NCBI GenBank assembly: GCA_946902985.2
Contig: OX336389.2
Span: 980,900,482 to 980,964,481, forward strand
DNA: 64,000 nt
Direction: 5' to 3'
From: Meconema thalassinum
Lineage: Eukaryota; Arthropoda; Insecta; Orthoptera; Tettigoniidae
The notes beneath the pieces are model-generated. The model had not been told where the DNA came from, did no database searches, and saw nothing but the letters and a program-made list of their open reading frames with translations. The translations under genes were made by a program, and so were the position numbers. Below are positions 24,231 through 36,375 of this stretch, piece by piece (within the stretch, counting starts at the first letter, position 1; each line of letters starts with the position of its first letter).

Positions 24231-25520
24231 GAGCAAAACAATTCCGAAGGACTGGAAGAATGCCATTACTCATCCGTTGCATAAAAAAGGCGACCGAGCG
24301 GACCCCGACAACTACAGAGGTATATCACTTTTACCAATTATATACAAGGTATTATCTCAAGCGCTCTTAAACAGTGTTGAACAACAAACTGATCATTTGA
24401 TTGGTGAATAGCAAGCAGGCTTTAGGAAAGGTAGATCGTGTTCAGAGCAGATTTGGAGCCTAAAGACGATATTAAGGATACGCCGCAGTACCAACACATT
24501 TGTCACTTTCGTGGATTTTAAGATGGCGTATGATTCTATTGACAGACAAACTGTTCTGGACACCCTAGATGAGCTCAGAGTGGACAGGAAGACCAGGGAT
24601 TTAATCCGCCAGACTCACTGACACAACATCTCAAGTGAAGTTTCTAGGTGAACTATCAGAGCTTTTCGAAGTGCATACAGGAGTTCGACAAGGTGACGGC
24701 CTCTCCCCACTGCTTTTTAACCTAGTGCTAGACAAAGTCATCAGGGAGTGGGGAAACAACATCAAAGGCATAAGCATTGGTACTCTGGGACAGAAAATCA
24801 AAGTAAAATGCCTAGCTTTTGCTGATGATCTAGCTATCTTTACCGAGACTAGTGAAGAAACCAAGTATGCCATAGAGAAGTTATATTAGTTAGCATCAAG
24901 GACAGGACTCCAAATATCGTATGAGAAGACGCATTTCATAGTAAATGGACACCAGAATATCCCAAGATTCCCTCTACAGACGAACTATGGAATAATTAGA
25001 CACGTACTTTCCTACAAATATTTAGGAGAAATTATTGTACCATCTGGATTGGACAGGAAAGCTAATTTAGAGAGAGCTGCCAAACTCCAGAAAACATACC
25101 GAATAACATGGAATCACTATAATAAAAGAGTGATGTCACGAAATGCAAAACTACGGCACTAACAGACAGTTGTTCTTCCGGAAGCATTGTATGCCTCCGA
25201 AACTATATCTCTAGGAGGCCACTGTCAAATTGGTGAAATCGAAATCCAGGAACGTAAAATTCTCAGGAAAATATATGGCCCCGTTTATGTTAATGGTATA
25301 TGGATTAAAAGGAAAACCACAGACAGTTCACTGATACCGTGCGTAAGAGACGATCAAAATTTTATGGTCACATCTGCAGAATGGACAACACCAGATATGC
25401 AAAAAAACTGCTTGATATAATTAATTCTAAGAAGCCTTGGAGGCTGGATTTAGACAGCTCCTTAACCCAGTCCATGAGTCAATCAAAATTGGCTACATGG
25501 ATAATTCTTGCCAGACGCGT
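24231..25520 (+). pseudogene. LINE reverse transcriptase relic, plus strand
   Basis: Starting near 24236 the frames give IPKDWKNAITHPLHKKGD, NYRGISLLPIIYKVL, a QAGFRKGRSC block, FVDFKMAYDSI (motif A), GVRQGDGLSPLLFNL (motif B) and LAFADDLAIF (motif C). A YLGEII block and a KFYGHICRM block follow near 25350. The D of motif A and the DD of FADD survive. Stops interrupt the frame near 24409, 24619, 24886 and 25160. It is of a different LINE family from LINE-A/B (RQGDGLSP type) and lies on the opposite strand. Confidence 0.85.
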
Positions 25521-25529
25521 CCACGTCGC

Positions 25530-26083
25530 GGGGGAGGGCAACAGTACTGTAATATACCATGGAATTACAGTACCGCCTAAGTTCTGGTGAGGGCCCAGTC
25601 CTAGGGGGTATAACATAGGCCCCGTGCACAGGGTTACGTGCAAAGACCTCAACGGAATCTGCAGCGGAGAGGATGGACTTCGGAACGGTGGAGATTGCGG
25701 AAGGGGCAGCCCAGTACTCAGGGAATAGTATGAGTACAGCATCAATCAGCAGCGTCTGTTTCCCATGTTATGTGCGACTGCAAGGGCGTCTGTTCTCCAT
25801 GTTAGGGGCGGCCTGAATAATAGCTGGCACTGGCGGCGGAGAAGATGGGCTTTGGTAAGGCGTCGATGGCGGAAGAGGCAAACCCGTAGCGTCTGTACTC
25901 CAGAGGAGCGGCTACAAAAGGTGTCTGACTCCATGTTAGGGGCGGCCTATTTTAAACCTGGCAGTAGGTATAAAATGCCTTTGGGTGTGGCGAGCCCATC
26001 GTACTAATAGCCTATAAAATGAGTGAAAGTGAATCGAGGCCTCGGAAACAGTTAGAGCGTCCCCCACAAGCGACGCGCAGCTC
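25530..26083 (+). pseudogene. 5' region and first codons of a LINE ORF1, truncated
   Basis: This is a GC-richer stretch with repeated ATGTTAGGGGCGGCCT-like words (25799 and 25934). An ATG near 26019 then opens MSESESRPRKQLERPP. The sequence is cut off abruptly at about 26084, where the tail of the minus-strand LINE-B begins. It resembles a LINE 5' UTR with the start of an ORF1 protein but is too short to be sure. Confidence 0.4.
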
Positions 26084-28211
26084 TTTCATTTCATTTCTTT
26101 ATTGCCACATAACATGTATATACAAAGAAAACTGATATGTTTCATTACATTGATGGCTCGTCAGCTGAATAATAGTATTCAAAATGAATAATACAATAAA
26201 TAAAAATTTAAGTAAAGAAAACAATATTTACAATAATCACATAAAACAGAATGACATCCTCATCTGGACATTTTACAATCGACATAAAATAAAAAAATCA
26301 TCTTCATATGTCAGAATCATTAACAAATTCCTCAAAGCTGTAATAGCATTTATCAATCAGAAATTTTTGAAGGGATTTCTTCACCTGCATAATGGACATG
26401 TTACTGAATTTCCTCCCGATTTTGTTGAAGACCTTCATTCCTACATAATGTGGAGTTTTCTCAAACAGTTTTAGTCTATGACAGGGCAGTTTGAAATTTG
26501 GTTTATGTCTTGAATCATAATTATGGGAAAAGTGATTGTTTTGAAACAACAAGGGGTTTTTGAAAACAAATAAAGTAATTTCAAATATATATAAAGAAGG
26601 GACAGTCATAATGTTTAGCTTTTGAAATAGTTCTTTACAAGATACTCTTCGATTTACATTACACATTGCTCTGACTATCTTTTTCTGCATAGTAAATATT
26701 CTTGCCATATCTGAATCCCCACCCCAGAATATAATCCCATATCTAATAACAGACAAGAAATATGCATGGTACACTGTTATCATGACCCTTATATCGGTAG
26801 CTCCTGCCAGGATAGATACTGCATATACAAAGCTATTTAATCGTTTAACAAGGCCGTCAATGTGACTCGACCAACATAGATTCTTATTTAATGTCATGCC
26901 AAGAACATTAACATTATTCTTATTTGCAAGATCAGTGCTATCCAGATTAAGTTCAATTTCCTTTTGTGAGGAATGTTTGCTGCTAAACAGCATTATTTCT
27001 GTTTTAAGCATGTTTAATTGCAAGTAATTTTCTCTACACCAAGAGCCTAGATCTTCAAGTGTTTCCTGCAAAATATTTTCAATGTTACAATTTCTTTCGC
27101 AGGATGCAATTACAGAAGTATCGTCTGCAAACTGTACAACATTCTGTTTGATGGTTAGACGCAAATCATTCACATACAAAAGAAATAAGATTGGCCCCAG
27201 TATAGAAACCTGTGGCATACCGTTGGTCACCCTTTCCCATTTAGAAAAATACTTAGTCCCATTGGATAATAATAATGTTCGTTGCTGTCGATCGTACAGA
27301 TAGGAAGCGAACCAATCTTGAGTTTTACCATTTATCCCATAAATATCTAATTTTTTAAGTAACAGTGAGTGGTTTACTGTGTCAAATGCTTTAGTCAGGT
27401 CACAAAATATCCCAGCAGCACACTGAGAGTCATCTAGCAATTTGCTTATGGAAGAAATAAATTAATTTATTGCATGATGTGTACTAAGATCCTTCCGAAA
27501 GCCAAACTGAGTATTTAAAATAATATTTTCTTTATAAATATATGTAAGAATTTGTTCCTTCAAATATTTTTGAGAATATAGTTAGTATAGAAACTGGTCT
27601 GAAATTACTCATATCATCCCTTTTCCCCTTTTTAAAGAGTGGCCTAACCTCCGCATATTTAAGACTATCAGGAAAACTCCCTGTTAAAAGTGACTGATTA
27701 ATAATCATTGATAATGGCTGTGCTATCTCATTTACTGATAGTTTTACTAACCAAACTGGGATTTCATCCCAACCAACACTTTTTTTTGATCTATTAATGA
27801 CAAAATTATTTTTTAAATTTCATTTTCAGTAACAGTTCTAAATTCCATCTTACTTGAAATGTTAGAAAACATCCTTTCATTTACATTGTCATTGCCACTT
27901 GTGTTTTCTGTCCCGACATTCACACAGAACTTGTTAAATAATTCCGACATATAAAGAGGGTCATTTATAACTTTGCCTTCTACGCGGATTTTCACAATTT
28001 CAGTTTTGTTATTCTGTACACCAAGTTCAGATTTTACTACAGACCACAATGCTCTGTTTTTATTGTTAGATTTCATTATGAAGTTGTTATTTGCTTTTAT
28101 TTTTGCAGCCTTTACCACTTTATTAAATATTTCCTTGTACTGCTTCACATATTCTAAGAATTCTGGTTTTGATTAACTTTTGCTTCGATATGAAGCTGCC
28201 GTTTCCTATTA
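26084..28211 (-). pseudogene. LINE-B: reverse transcriptase and 3' end
   Basis: The longest frame (27440 to 26304, 378 residues) contains motif A FCDLTKAFDTVNH (residues 12-24), motif B GMPQVSILGPILF (74-86, with Val where Gly is usual in PQGS), the FADD box (104-107), NVLGMTLN, and a C-terminal domain to the stop at 26304. Upstream frames supply the pre-RT block (NRALWSVVKSELG, 28148 to 27813) and SLLTGSFPDSLKYAEVRPLF, separated by frameshifts near 27810 and 27550. The 3' end carries ATGAAA-type repeats at about 26084-26097. LINE-B is the outermost layer of the nest and continues upstream at 29010-29759 and 52830-53935. Confidence 0.88.
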
Positions 28212-29009
28212 CAGTAGAAACCCTGTAATCCAAGCCCCGGTAGTCCGAGCCTCCGTTTAATCCGAGGTGGATGACAGTGAGACGCATAGCTTATCCAAGG
28301 TCTTTGGCGGAGATGCGCGCATGCGTTGAACAGTTGTTACATCTCGTTCAGCAGCTTCCTGAGTGAGAGAATGCAGACGAAAATGAAGTGCAAGACTGTT
28401 TGTGCCAAGAACAACAATATGAAATGACTGACAGTGCTATTGTGGAAGCTATTAACGAAGAAAGCAGAGAGAGCAGCGATGAAGTGGAAGGAGACGATTT
28501 ACGCGTGGCCAAAGTAAGTCATACTGAAGGGACGGTGGCACTGGAGTTAGCTCTGCGATACGTGGAACAACAGAGTGCAGGGACACCTGCTTACGCCATG
28601 CTTCTATGAAGGTGGCGGGATTATGCTGCTAAGAACAGATGTTCTTTTCAGAAATAAAAACCAATTGACTCTTTTTTAGAAAGTAAGGTACAGTAGCCTA
28701 TTACGTATTTTCAGTACTGTACATATGTACAGTATAATAAATATCGTTCTGTACTTTAAGTAAATATGTACATATTTGCATTTATTTTGTAGAATATTGC
28801 TTTTATTTCTGAAACAAAGCCTAAATGCAACACATTATACGATAACTGATGAAATAACGCCGTTTACTGTAAGAATATTTAAACACAAGGTTCATGAGCA
28901 TCTAATTTTAAATTAAAGGTCTTTAAATTTCGTAACTTTGTGTAATCCGAGATTTTCCAAATTCGAGCTCCTCTTAGTCCAATTACCTAGGATTACCGAG
29001 GTTCTACTA
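28212..29009 (+). mobile_element. Tigger/pogo-like element, 798 bp, internally deleted
   Basis: It starts CAGTAGAAACCCTGTAATCC and ends GGATTACCGAGGTTCTACTA, imperfect inverted repeats of about 20 bp typical of the pogo/Tigger branch of Tc1/mariner. TA is on both sides (28210-28211 and 29010-29011). It lies in LINE-B between the endonuclease and the RT. Only the end of the transposase gene is left inside. Confidence 0.85.
28388..28680 (+). pseudogene. Tigger transposase C-terminal tail
   Basis: The frame reads an acidic stretch (SRESSDEVEGDDLRVAKV), then HTEGTVALELALRYVEQQ and ..TPAYAMLL. It continues after a stop/shift with WRDYAAKNRCS-like sequence and ends near 28680. This is the C-terminal region of Tigger-type DDE transposases (ALRYVEQ is characteristic). 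The DNA-binding and DDE catalytic domains are absent, so it is a dead internal-deletion derivative. Confidence 0.8.
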
Positions 29010-29011
29010 TA

Positions 29012-29759
29012 CTTGATATTTTGATCCCAGGCGTGATCCACTGTACTTTTGAAGACTGTTTGATTTTAACATATGTGTATGGAAAGCATTCATCAAAAAG
29101 GTAAAGGAAATTATTCATAAAACTATTAAAATTATCATTTGTTGATGTTTTACAATCAAAGGTTCATTTTACTTTATTTAGTTTGATTCTGTTGATGAAA
29201 ATTTCTCCTTCTTATGTTTTTGCAGTTAGGTGGTTTAATTTTTGAATACTTTGGTAGTGACAGAAATAGAGCATTGTGGTCAGAAAAACCTATTTCAATA
29301 TTTGCTGCCTTATTTGGTGAATAATTATAACTTGTAAGAATATTGTCAATGCAGGTTGCAGAGGTGGCTGTTATTCGTGTTGGTTCTCTGAAGTTAAATT
29401 CATAACCATAATTGCTGGCTAGTTCAGAGAAATGTCTGGTAAGGCAATCATCTGAAAGAATATCTATGTTGAAGTCTGCTGCGATTATGACTTTCTTATT
29501 TTTACTTTTTTTTTTCATTTTATCAAGTAATACATTAAGTTTGGATAGAAACATACTACTTGTAGTGTAACCTGGGACTCTATAGATCGACAGTATTATT
29601 GTTTTATATTCAGGTAGCTCAATGCAGCAACTTTCAAATGTATTTTCCTCGTTCATCATATCAAAGTCATTCCTAACAATAAAATCTACTCCTCGTTCAA
29701 CAAGAACACAGGAACCTCCGTAACTTTAATTTTTTCTACAGAAATAACTACCTAATACA
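29012..29759 (-). pseudogene. LINE-B: APE-type endonuclease, C-terminal two thirds
   Basis: The frame from 29659 to 29174 (161 residues) has LSIYRVPGY, VIIAADFNIDIL (GDFN-type catalytic motif, here ADFN), ATCIDNIL and IGFSDHNALFLSL (the catalytic SDH motif). Upstream, 29759 to 29660 adds GSCVLVERGVDF with one stop. The N-terminal third of the domain is at 52830-53055, on the far side of a 23 kb hAT insertion. Joining the flanks with a single CTAATACA continues the frame from DGYVL into this segment. Confidence 0.88.
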
Positions 29760-30021
29760 CGGGCCCCGGGCTAAAAACGGGCATACTGGGCATTTGCCCA
29801 GGGCGCCAAATTTGAGGGGGCGTCGAAATTTAGGTGATGCTCAACGCAGAAAAAGGTTGACCCAACAATCCCAACATTAAAAATTAGTATGACATGGAAA
29901 TCTTTAAAAAGTAGAATAATATAACTATAATTTACGTGAATATAAAATAAAAGTAATATTAAATATCACATACATTCGTAGTATTTATGTTTAATCATGA
30001 TTCTATTACAATATAATAAGT

Positions 30022-30066
30022 TAGTGTTGTTTTAAGGGGCGGAACAACGAGGTCATCTGCCCCCTT
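30022..30066 (+). repeat. Dispersed ~45 bp GTCATCTGCCCC motif, copy 2
   Basis: TGTTGTTTTAAGGGGCGGAA runs into GAGGTCATCTGCCCCC. It lies inside the hAT 5' region. The same motif is found near 13360 and in both palindrome arms. Confidence 0.55.
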
Positions 30067-30282
30067 ATATAATCAGTATTATCTGTAAAGAATACTAGTG
30101 TTGGCAACAATGTAGGCAGTGATGCACGGTTGACGCTGTTGGCAATATTCATGGATTTACAACTGGCGCATGCGCCGCGTGATCTTGTCAACTTCCTAAC
30201 AACAAAGGTTGTTTTGTGTGTATTGCTTGTATTGCGTGTCAACTGTGATTTGTGAAAATGTGTCTACTTCAGTTATTTTAAA

Positions 30283-30843
30283 ATGAACAAAAAATTAAGT
30301 GGATCAGAATTCAGGAAAGAGGACAAAGCTATGATAACGCGTCGGATATATCTGGAGCTTACTCAAGCCTGCAAGCTAGAATTAAACAACACTGCCCTTT
30401 TGCAGAGTTTGTTCCTAGAGCAGCGGATTCTCTCAACCTTGTTGGTTCTTCAGTGCAGAGTACTGCACTGAAGCTATTATGCTTTTTGAATTCGTCCATA
30501 ACCTTTACAACTTTCTTTTTCAATTCAACCCATAGATGGGTTATTTTGAAAACATATACAGTAAAATTCCAATGTTGAAATCCCTATCTCAAACAAGATG
30601 GTCAGCGAGAGCCGATGCTGTAAAGGCCCTGGTCAAAGGCTACAAAGCGATACATAAATCACCGAAGGAAATATCTCTAGACCCTACTCAGAAGCCTGTA
30701 GTCAAAGTTGAAGCTTCGGGAGTAGAAAAGAAGTTTGACAAATTTGAAATAGCTTTCCTCACTATTTTGTGGAGTGATATTTTGGAAAGATTTGATAAAA
30801 TTAGCAACAATCTAAAAGGCGAAACCCTTAATCTCGTAGTAAG
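30283..30843 (+). pseudogene. hAT transposase (ZMYM1/TTF-type), N-terminal and middle part
   Basis: It opens at 30283 with MNKKLSGSEFRKEDKA, the usual start of ZMYM1-like hAT transposases. It then jumps by deletion to AEFVPRAADSLNLVG and a THRWVIL block in another frame, and to LKSLSQTRWSARADAVKALV (30577 onward) and FLTILWSDILERFDKIS. The TRWSARADA and WNDILERF-like blocks are conserved in this family. The N-terminal zinc finger and much of the RNase H-like core are missing. The gene is cut at 30843 by the LTR element and resumes at 51032. Confidence 0.85.
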
Positions 30844-32434
30844 TGTGACGTGTTTCACGCCACTTAGCTGACATAAAAATATACCTAACCTAAGATATTC
30901 AATTCCTGCCAAAATTTACCCATCCCTGTATTTCCAGTTGAGGCGAACGCCTCATAATTTCCTTCACTTACCAAAAATCTCTGAAGAACATTGTGGCCCA
31001 TGCCAACAGTTGCAAATTTGGACTGTGAACACCTTGTCAACGAAATCTTCCTGGATATAACATCGCACTCGCAGTCTAAACACGCGAGGTACAACTCTGG
31101 ACCTGATGTGCACTGGTTCTGGAATTTAGTGTTCCCTAACCTTAAAAATAAACTCTTGGAATTACGCATTTATGAAAACAACATCGCCTGTATCGATTGT
31201 TCCGGCCACGACCATCGCGAGATGTATCGACCGCCGGGAGATTACAAGTGACGAGCGCATAGCGACCGACCAGTGTGGCCAACTCTCACAGAAGTGAACA
31301 CGGAAGTGTCTTACGGACTACGTTCAAGAAACCAGGGGATTCTAGTGTGCGTGTGTGTTACGACTGCTCTTTAGAAATTATCTTGCCATTTTGATATATT
31401 TTTGAACGTTCGCATTAGCACTCTCTCTTCTATTTTTACTGTTCACCGAGAAGGACTTGGCCTGGGTGCTCGGATGACCCGGGGGGGGGGGGGGTGAAAA
31501 TACAGGTATCAGCCACCTAATGGGATGGCCCTAGTCATAGTTCAATTTATTAGTTGAAATATGTAGTTGTATTTTGGGTGTATTCTGGGAAGCGTGATAT
31601 TTCGTTTTAACTTGTCCGTGGCGATATTTTGGTTTGTGTTTCGGTTTTCCTCGTGTGTAAATTTTCGTGTTGTTATTTACCTCGTGGTAATGGCGCAACA
31701 GGTTGACCTTCGGCCGATTAATGGGTTGATGTCTCCCACTGTTTAATATCTGAATTGTTCATCAATTTTCCTTCTTCGGAAGCTAGTTTTCATTGTGGGG
31801 AATCTATCTTGTTTTTGGGCGAGGATTTTCTTTGTTGCGCAACCGTGTGCGTCCTTTAGTTTGGGTTCCAAATTTATTTATTTATTTAATTTCCTGTGAT
31901 CACGCTTCTTGGAATTTTCCCAATTACAGCCATGTAGAGTTTTTTTTATTATTTTAGTTTTAAGGGGTCCCTGTTCCTGGTATTGCATCACCTTACGTCC
32001 ACGTGGTGGTTGTAGTCTACGTGACGCTTTTGCCTTGGTTTTCCTCCTTTACGCCCCAAGTGCGTTTCATTTTTGCATTTCCCATACCTTGTATTTCTGT
32101 TTCCAAATCCCAAATTTTGGGAGTAGCGCCCTGTGGTGCAACCGTACCTTGGTGTACCGTTAGCGTCCGCCATTTCAAGAGTCTAGTTCATGTCGGGGCC
32201 CATGATGGTCGTGTGATACCGTCCGCTGCGTTTTTCGGGAGTTTTTCATTTGTAATGTAGTTTTTCATTTAATTTCGTTCTCTTTTCCTTTCACGTTGTT
32301 CAGGATGTGTTCGTACGTGTGTTGGTAACATATTTCCATTCCGGGTGTAACTTGTAAATTCATGCTGGTATTGCACAACCATCGCCGTGGCATTTCATGT
32401 TCTTATGTTTGTTCTGGGGATTTGTGTGCACGTG
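30844..32434 (+). repeat. 5' LTR, first part
   Basis: It matches the 3' LTR from its TGTGACGTG start to the palindrome insertion point, with scattered single-base differences. It contains a run of about 16 G at 31481-31496, shorter (10 or fewer) in the 3' LTR copies. The last six bases (CACGTG, 32429-32434) are the target duplicated by the palindromic element. Short frames here, such as those on both strands near 31000, are LTR sequence and not genes. Confidence 0.92.
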
Positions 32435-32814
32435 AGTAGTGTGTTTTGGATGGTTCAGATACCATCTCCACCTTCCCACCTCACAAGATGGCGGCAGCCC
32501 GATATCTCTCGAACGCATGGTCGGATTTTGACAAATGAGGTGTCATTGAACTCGAGCTAACACCCCCTTTCCAATGGACAACATATTTCAACCCCAAAAA
32601 TAAAACCTACCCCTACTAGGGGGTGAAATTGTTATTTTTTAGAGAATCTCTCTTTCCAATTGCAACATGTGAGCGTTTGAATGCCGATATGGATTTAAAC
32701 GTTGTTCCACATAAAGTGCATATGTACGGTGGATAGCCACTATGAATTAACATGCTTGTTTTTTACGCATGCCCACTCATAGCTTTTGTAAGAGGGTGGG
32801 GGAGTGGTTCCCTG

Positions 32815-32965
32815 TGGACGGGTTATTGTTGACAGGTCATTGTTGACGGGTCCCTGTGGACTGGTCATTGTTGACGAGTCCTTGTGGACGAGTCCTTGTG
32901 GATGAGTCCCTTTGGACTGATCCCTTTGGACCGGTCCCTTTGGCCTGATCCCTATGGACTGGCTC
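32815..32965. repeat. ~15 bp minisatellite, left arm
   Basis: Degenerate units GTCCCTGTGGACTGG / GTCATTGTTGACGGG / ATCCCTTTGGACTGR run for about 150 bp. The mirror copy is at 43775-43925. The open frame across it is a repeat artefact. The word family also occurs at 90-190. Confidence 0.85.
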
Positions 32966-33639
32966 ATGATTGTATTTAAATTATATTAAAGGGCCTAACT
33001 ACATTTGCGTGTGTTGAACTGACGTTGTTCACCAACCCCCACTACTATAATGGGATAACGATATGAAAGGAAAGTGACGAAATACATGTGAACACGTGTG
33101 AGATGACCTTATTACCGTCCTCCTTGTGAAACAAGTCACATCCTGTTTTGGTTCATACGTGAGAAAATGCAAGTTCATGTGTAATATGACCTAACACACA
33201 AGTGTACACATGTGCACGTGCACGATAAGAGCTAACAAGTCACAACCTGTTTTGACAGTGGTGGGAATAAGGCTAGAGACATGTACAAGTAGTCAAATTA
33301 CTCCGGCATACAACCCCTTTCCTATGGATAACTTATTTCCACTCAAAAATAAAATCTACCCCTACTAGGGGGTGAAATAATAATTTTTAGGTAAAAGTCG
33401 CTTTCCATGTGCAACATGTGGGAGTTTGTATGCCAATATGAAATTAAACTCGTTCCACATAAAGTGCATGCATACAACTGAATGCCGCTATGATTTATCA
33501 TTTTTGTTTTTTGTTTTACGAATGCGCAATTGTTTTTTTTGTAAGAGGGCGGGCTTTTGAATATTGATTTATAGATACGTTTTTTTTACAAATTAACCAA
33601 AGATCCAAAAACTAATAGGTCATCGGCTTTTTAATATCT

Positions 33640-34280
33640 TATGAACTAAGAAAGCTAGGGACTTGTATGAGGGGTCGTTGGACTTGGGGTGACGCCCTGT
33701 TTTGATTGTATTATTCATTTTTTGTCAAAAGGGCCTAACTGCACTTTCGTTAATATCTCGCTAACTAATAATCACAGAGGGTCAAGTGAGGTGTCATAGG
33801 ACTTAAAATGGCCAACCCCTCCCCATGACGAATGAATTTACCCCAAAAAAAAACCAGCATGGTCATTAACCTAAGATTTTATCAACTAATAATCAGAGAG
33901 GGACAAGTGAGGTGTCACAAGACTCAGGATGGCCAACCCTTTTCCATGACCAACAAATTTACCCAAAATACCCAAAACAGCAAGGTCATTGACCTAAGAT
34001 TTTATAAACTTATCAGTAGAGAGGGTCAAGTGAGGTGTCATAGGACTACGAATGGTTAACCCTTTCCCATGACCAATGAATTTACCTCAAAAATTCAAAA
34101 CAGCAAGGTCATTGACCTGATATTTATAAACTAATAATCGGATATCAACATGTGAGGTGTCATAGGACTTAGAATGGTCAACCCTTTCCCATGGCTAATG
34201 AATTTACCCAAAAATACCCAATACATCAAGGTCATCGACCTGAGATTTTATAAACTTATAATCGGATATGGACATGTGAA
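33640..34280. repeat. ~120 bp tandem repeat array, left arm
   Basis: Units carry AAGTGAGGTGTCATAGGACT, GGCCAACCC/GGTTAACCC, CATGACCAATGAATTTACC and CAAGGTCATTGACCTAAGAT. About five copies are visible, and more diverged ones lie toward the left terminus (for example at 32537). Each unit therefore repeats GAGGTGTCAT, and the arm up to 34.3 kb may have grown by amplification of this unit. The mirror array is at 42460-43090. Confidence 0.85.
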
Positions 34281-34628
34281 ATGTTTACAGTGAGTGATGA
34301 AACATAGCTAGGTAGTGAAAGAATTATTGTAGGCTACATGTATGGTGACTGACAAATCTTTCACCATTGGAACTTGTTTTCAGATCAAACTGCAGTACAG
34401 AGAGAGTATAGGTTGTAGGTATGGGATAATAAATGACAAATGGTGTATACAGAATCTGATTTATCGATTCAAGAAATAAGAGTAGACAATCTTTAATTGA
34501 TTGGTTAAAGAGGATAGCTAAAATCTAAAATGGTGACTACATTGAACTAAACTGAACCAAGCTGAATCAAACCCAACCAAACCGAACCAAACTTAATCAA
34601 AAACAAACCAATGGTTTAAGTGTAAAAC

Positions 34629-34889
34629 TTGTGGGTGAATGTGGTCATTGGTAATGTCAGAAAGGAAAGGGATAACGCTCTACCTATAGAGGGTAAGGTA
34701 AAGCTAGTGCATGATGCTAATGCACACACACAAGTATATGAACCACACACAACTATCCTATGCAGTTATTATGGGTTGACTGTTAAAACTTGCTCAGTGG
34801 TTACTGGGACAAGATGGTCGCTACACACAACAAGCTTTAAATACCTGAGGCTAATAATCTATACACACACTCACACACACTTGTTCTAA
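34629..34889 (+). CDS. Unrecognised 86-residue open frame, left arm
   Basis: An ATG opens MWVNVVIGNVRKERD and the frame ends in an HTHTHTH stretch from a CA microsatellite. I recognise no domain. The mirror copy in the other arm (41852-42112) keeps the same translation. That conservation may only reflect the high identity of the arms, so evidence that it is a gene is weak. Confidence 0.2.
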   Translation: MWVNVVIGNVRKERDNALPIEGKVKLVHDANAHTQVYEPHTTILCSYYGLTVKTCSVVTGTRWSLHTTSFKYLRLIIYTHTHTHLF

Positions 34890-34989
34890 ACTAAACTGTC
34901 TTGCTGGCAGAGCTCACACAGTAGGTAAATGACAGAAATGCTTGGCTAACAGAAATACTATCATTTTCGGTTGTCTAATGTTACCAGCT

Positions 34990-35400
34990 AAACATTACGT
35001 GCTATAGTGGTGGGCACATGTGCCTCTTTCACTGGAGATCTTAACTCGATTTCTAGCTCTAAGGCCTAGAACGAATCAAACTAAGAAAAAAGGGTATGGT
35101 GACGCAGTGGTTAAACTGTTAGCCTTTCACTAAGGTAGACTAGGGTTTGATTTTAGGTTAATATGCATGTCATAAACAAACAAATAAAAGCAGAGATAAT
35201 GTTTAAAACTGATTACACTTGTCTCTTTTCAAATTGTTACTTAGATTACAAATACAAACGTGGACTGGGTTTGACATACAGTTAATGCTTCCTATCACAT
35301 ACTAGACTGTAAGAAAGCCAAACAAGTAAAAGGCGTAGGTAGAGCAGTGGTAAAATCGCTATGTGTAGAGAAATACCTAACGGTTTTATGAACTGGAAAA
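34990..35400. repeat. Decayed tRNA-like SINE heads in left arm
   Basis: Three stretches have tRNA-like boxes: near 35000 (ATAGTGGTGGGCACATGTGC), near 35095-35160 (GTGACGCAGTGGTTAA with GGGTTTGATT) and near 35335-35360 (GTAGAGCAGTGGTAAAAT). None folds as a complete tRNA by eye. Mirror copies are in the right arm near 41350-41750. Confidence 0.4.
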
Positions 35401-36225
35401 GGTATGTCGCATAAACAGTGCAGGATACAATCCAGCAACCATAATTTTTATCTCGTGGACAAGAGAAAACATATATATAGAGAGAGATATATAGAAAGCT
35501 TGTGTGTGTGTGTGGGGGTAGCATTGGTTGTTTGACCAGAGAAAATACGGTGAGGTAGGGTGGGGAGAGGGAGAATTAGCACTTATATATGAATGGAAAA
35601 TAGATTTTTCAATCGTTTTGTTTTTCAAATGCAGTGGTAGATAGTCGTTTTTTGTAAAACATTCTTACTTGCAGTAGTAATAAGCCTCTATGGTTCCGCT
35701 AACACATAGATAGACTGTATTATTGCCATGGTCAAGCACTCACATTAAGATCATTTACAAAATCATAAAATGAAAAATAAAAAATCTTGTTTTGGAAATA
35801 TCGTTTTTCAACATACACACAAAATAAATATATAAAAAATTTGTAAACAGCAAAATGGAAAATCCATGTTTCCATATAGACAAAATTTAAAAACCTTAAA
35901 CGGACATTTAGGAAAATATATGCAAATGGGAAATTGACAAATGTGTAAACATGAAAATGGAAAAATCCATGTTTCCATATCATGAAATTGAAAAACATCA
36001 AACTGTCATTTAATAAAATGCAAATGGAAAATTGACAAATTGCAATGTGTGAAATGTGAAATTGAACAAATGGCTATCATTATTTTAAAAAAAAAGAACA
36101 TGGTGCTCTATGGTTGAGGTGTGAATCAAACCCTCTCTACTTATTTGGACCACTCGAGACTGAGTAGACTAGTTTTAGTTGTCATACCACTTTTAAAAGT
36201 TTGTGTTAAATCTAGGAATTGAACC

Positions 36226-36375
36226 CAAGAGCTTGTAGGGGGGATCCAAGGTTATAATATGTTAAACAGATAGCCTTGAATGTAGGGTGTGGTAGTTATA
36301 TAGAGATGAGACGTTTCGCTCAAGGCCGGGAGGCATGGAGATCTGCCTCAAACCAGTCAAAAGACTGACGACTCA
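36226..36375 (+). pseudogene. LINE 3'-end relic in left arm
   Basis: AGCTTGTAGGGGGGATCCAA and the next 130 bases match the LINE tails at 247-485 and 1513-1758 (GTTAAACAGAT, TAGGGTGTGGTAGTTATAT, GAGATGAGACGTTTCGCTCA). It contains no catalytic motif. Its mirror lies at 40368-40515, so the LINE insertion predates formation of the palindrome. Confidence 0.65.

Noticed and set aside
30885..31251. Paired frames on both strands in the LTR, repeated at 48349-48715
   Set aside because: Non-coding LTR sequence: both strands are open over the same span and no domain is recognisable.
31909..32260. Overlapping frames in the LTR, repeated at 49784-50231
   Set aside because: They lie wholly inside LTR sequence and differ by stops between copies.
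32740..32967. Frame with repeating PQGP/KGP residues (collagen-like)
   Set aside because: It is a translation of the 15 bp minisatellite and is unlikely to be a protein.
35732..36001. 89-residue Phe/Tyr-rich frame in both arms
   Set aside because: AT-rich low-complexity sequence with FHFHVYTFVNF-type repeats; conservation between the arms only reflects their shared origin.
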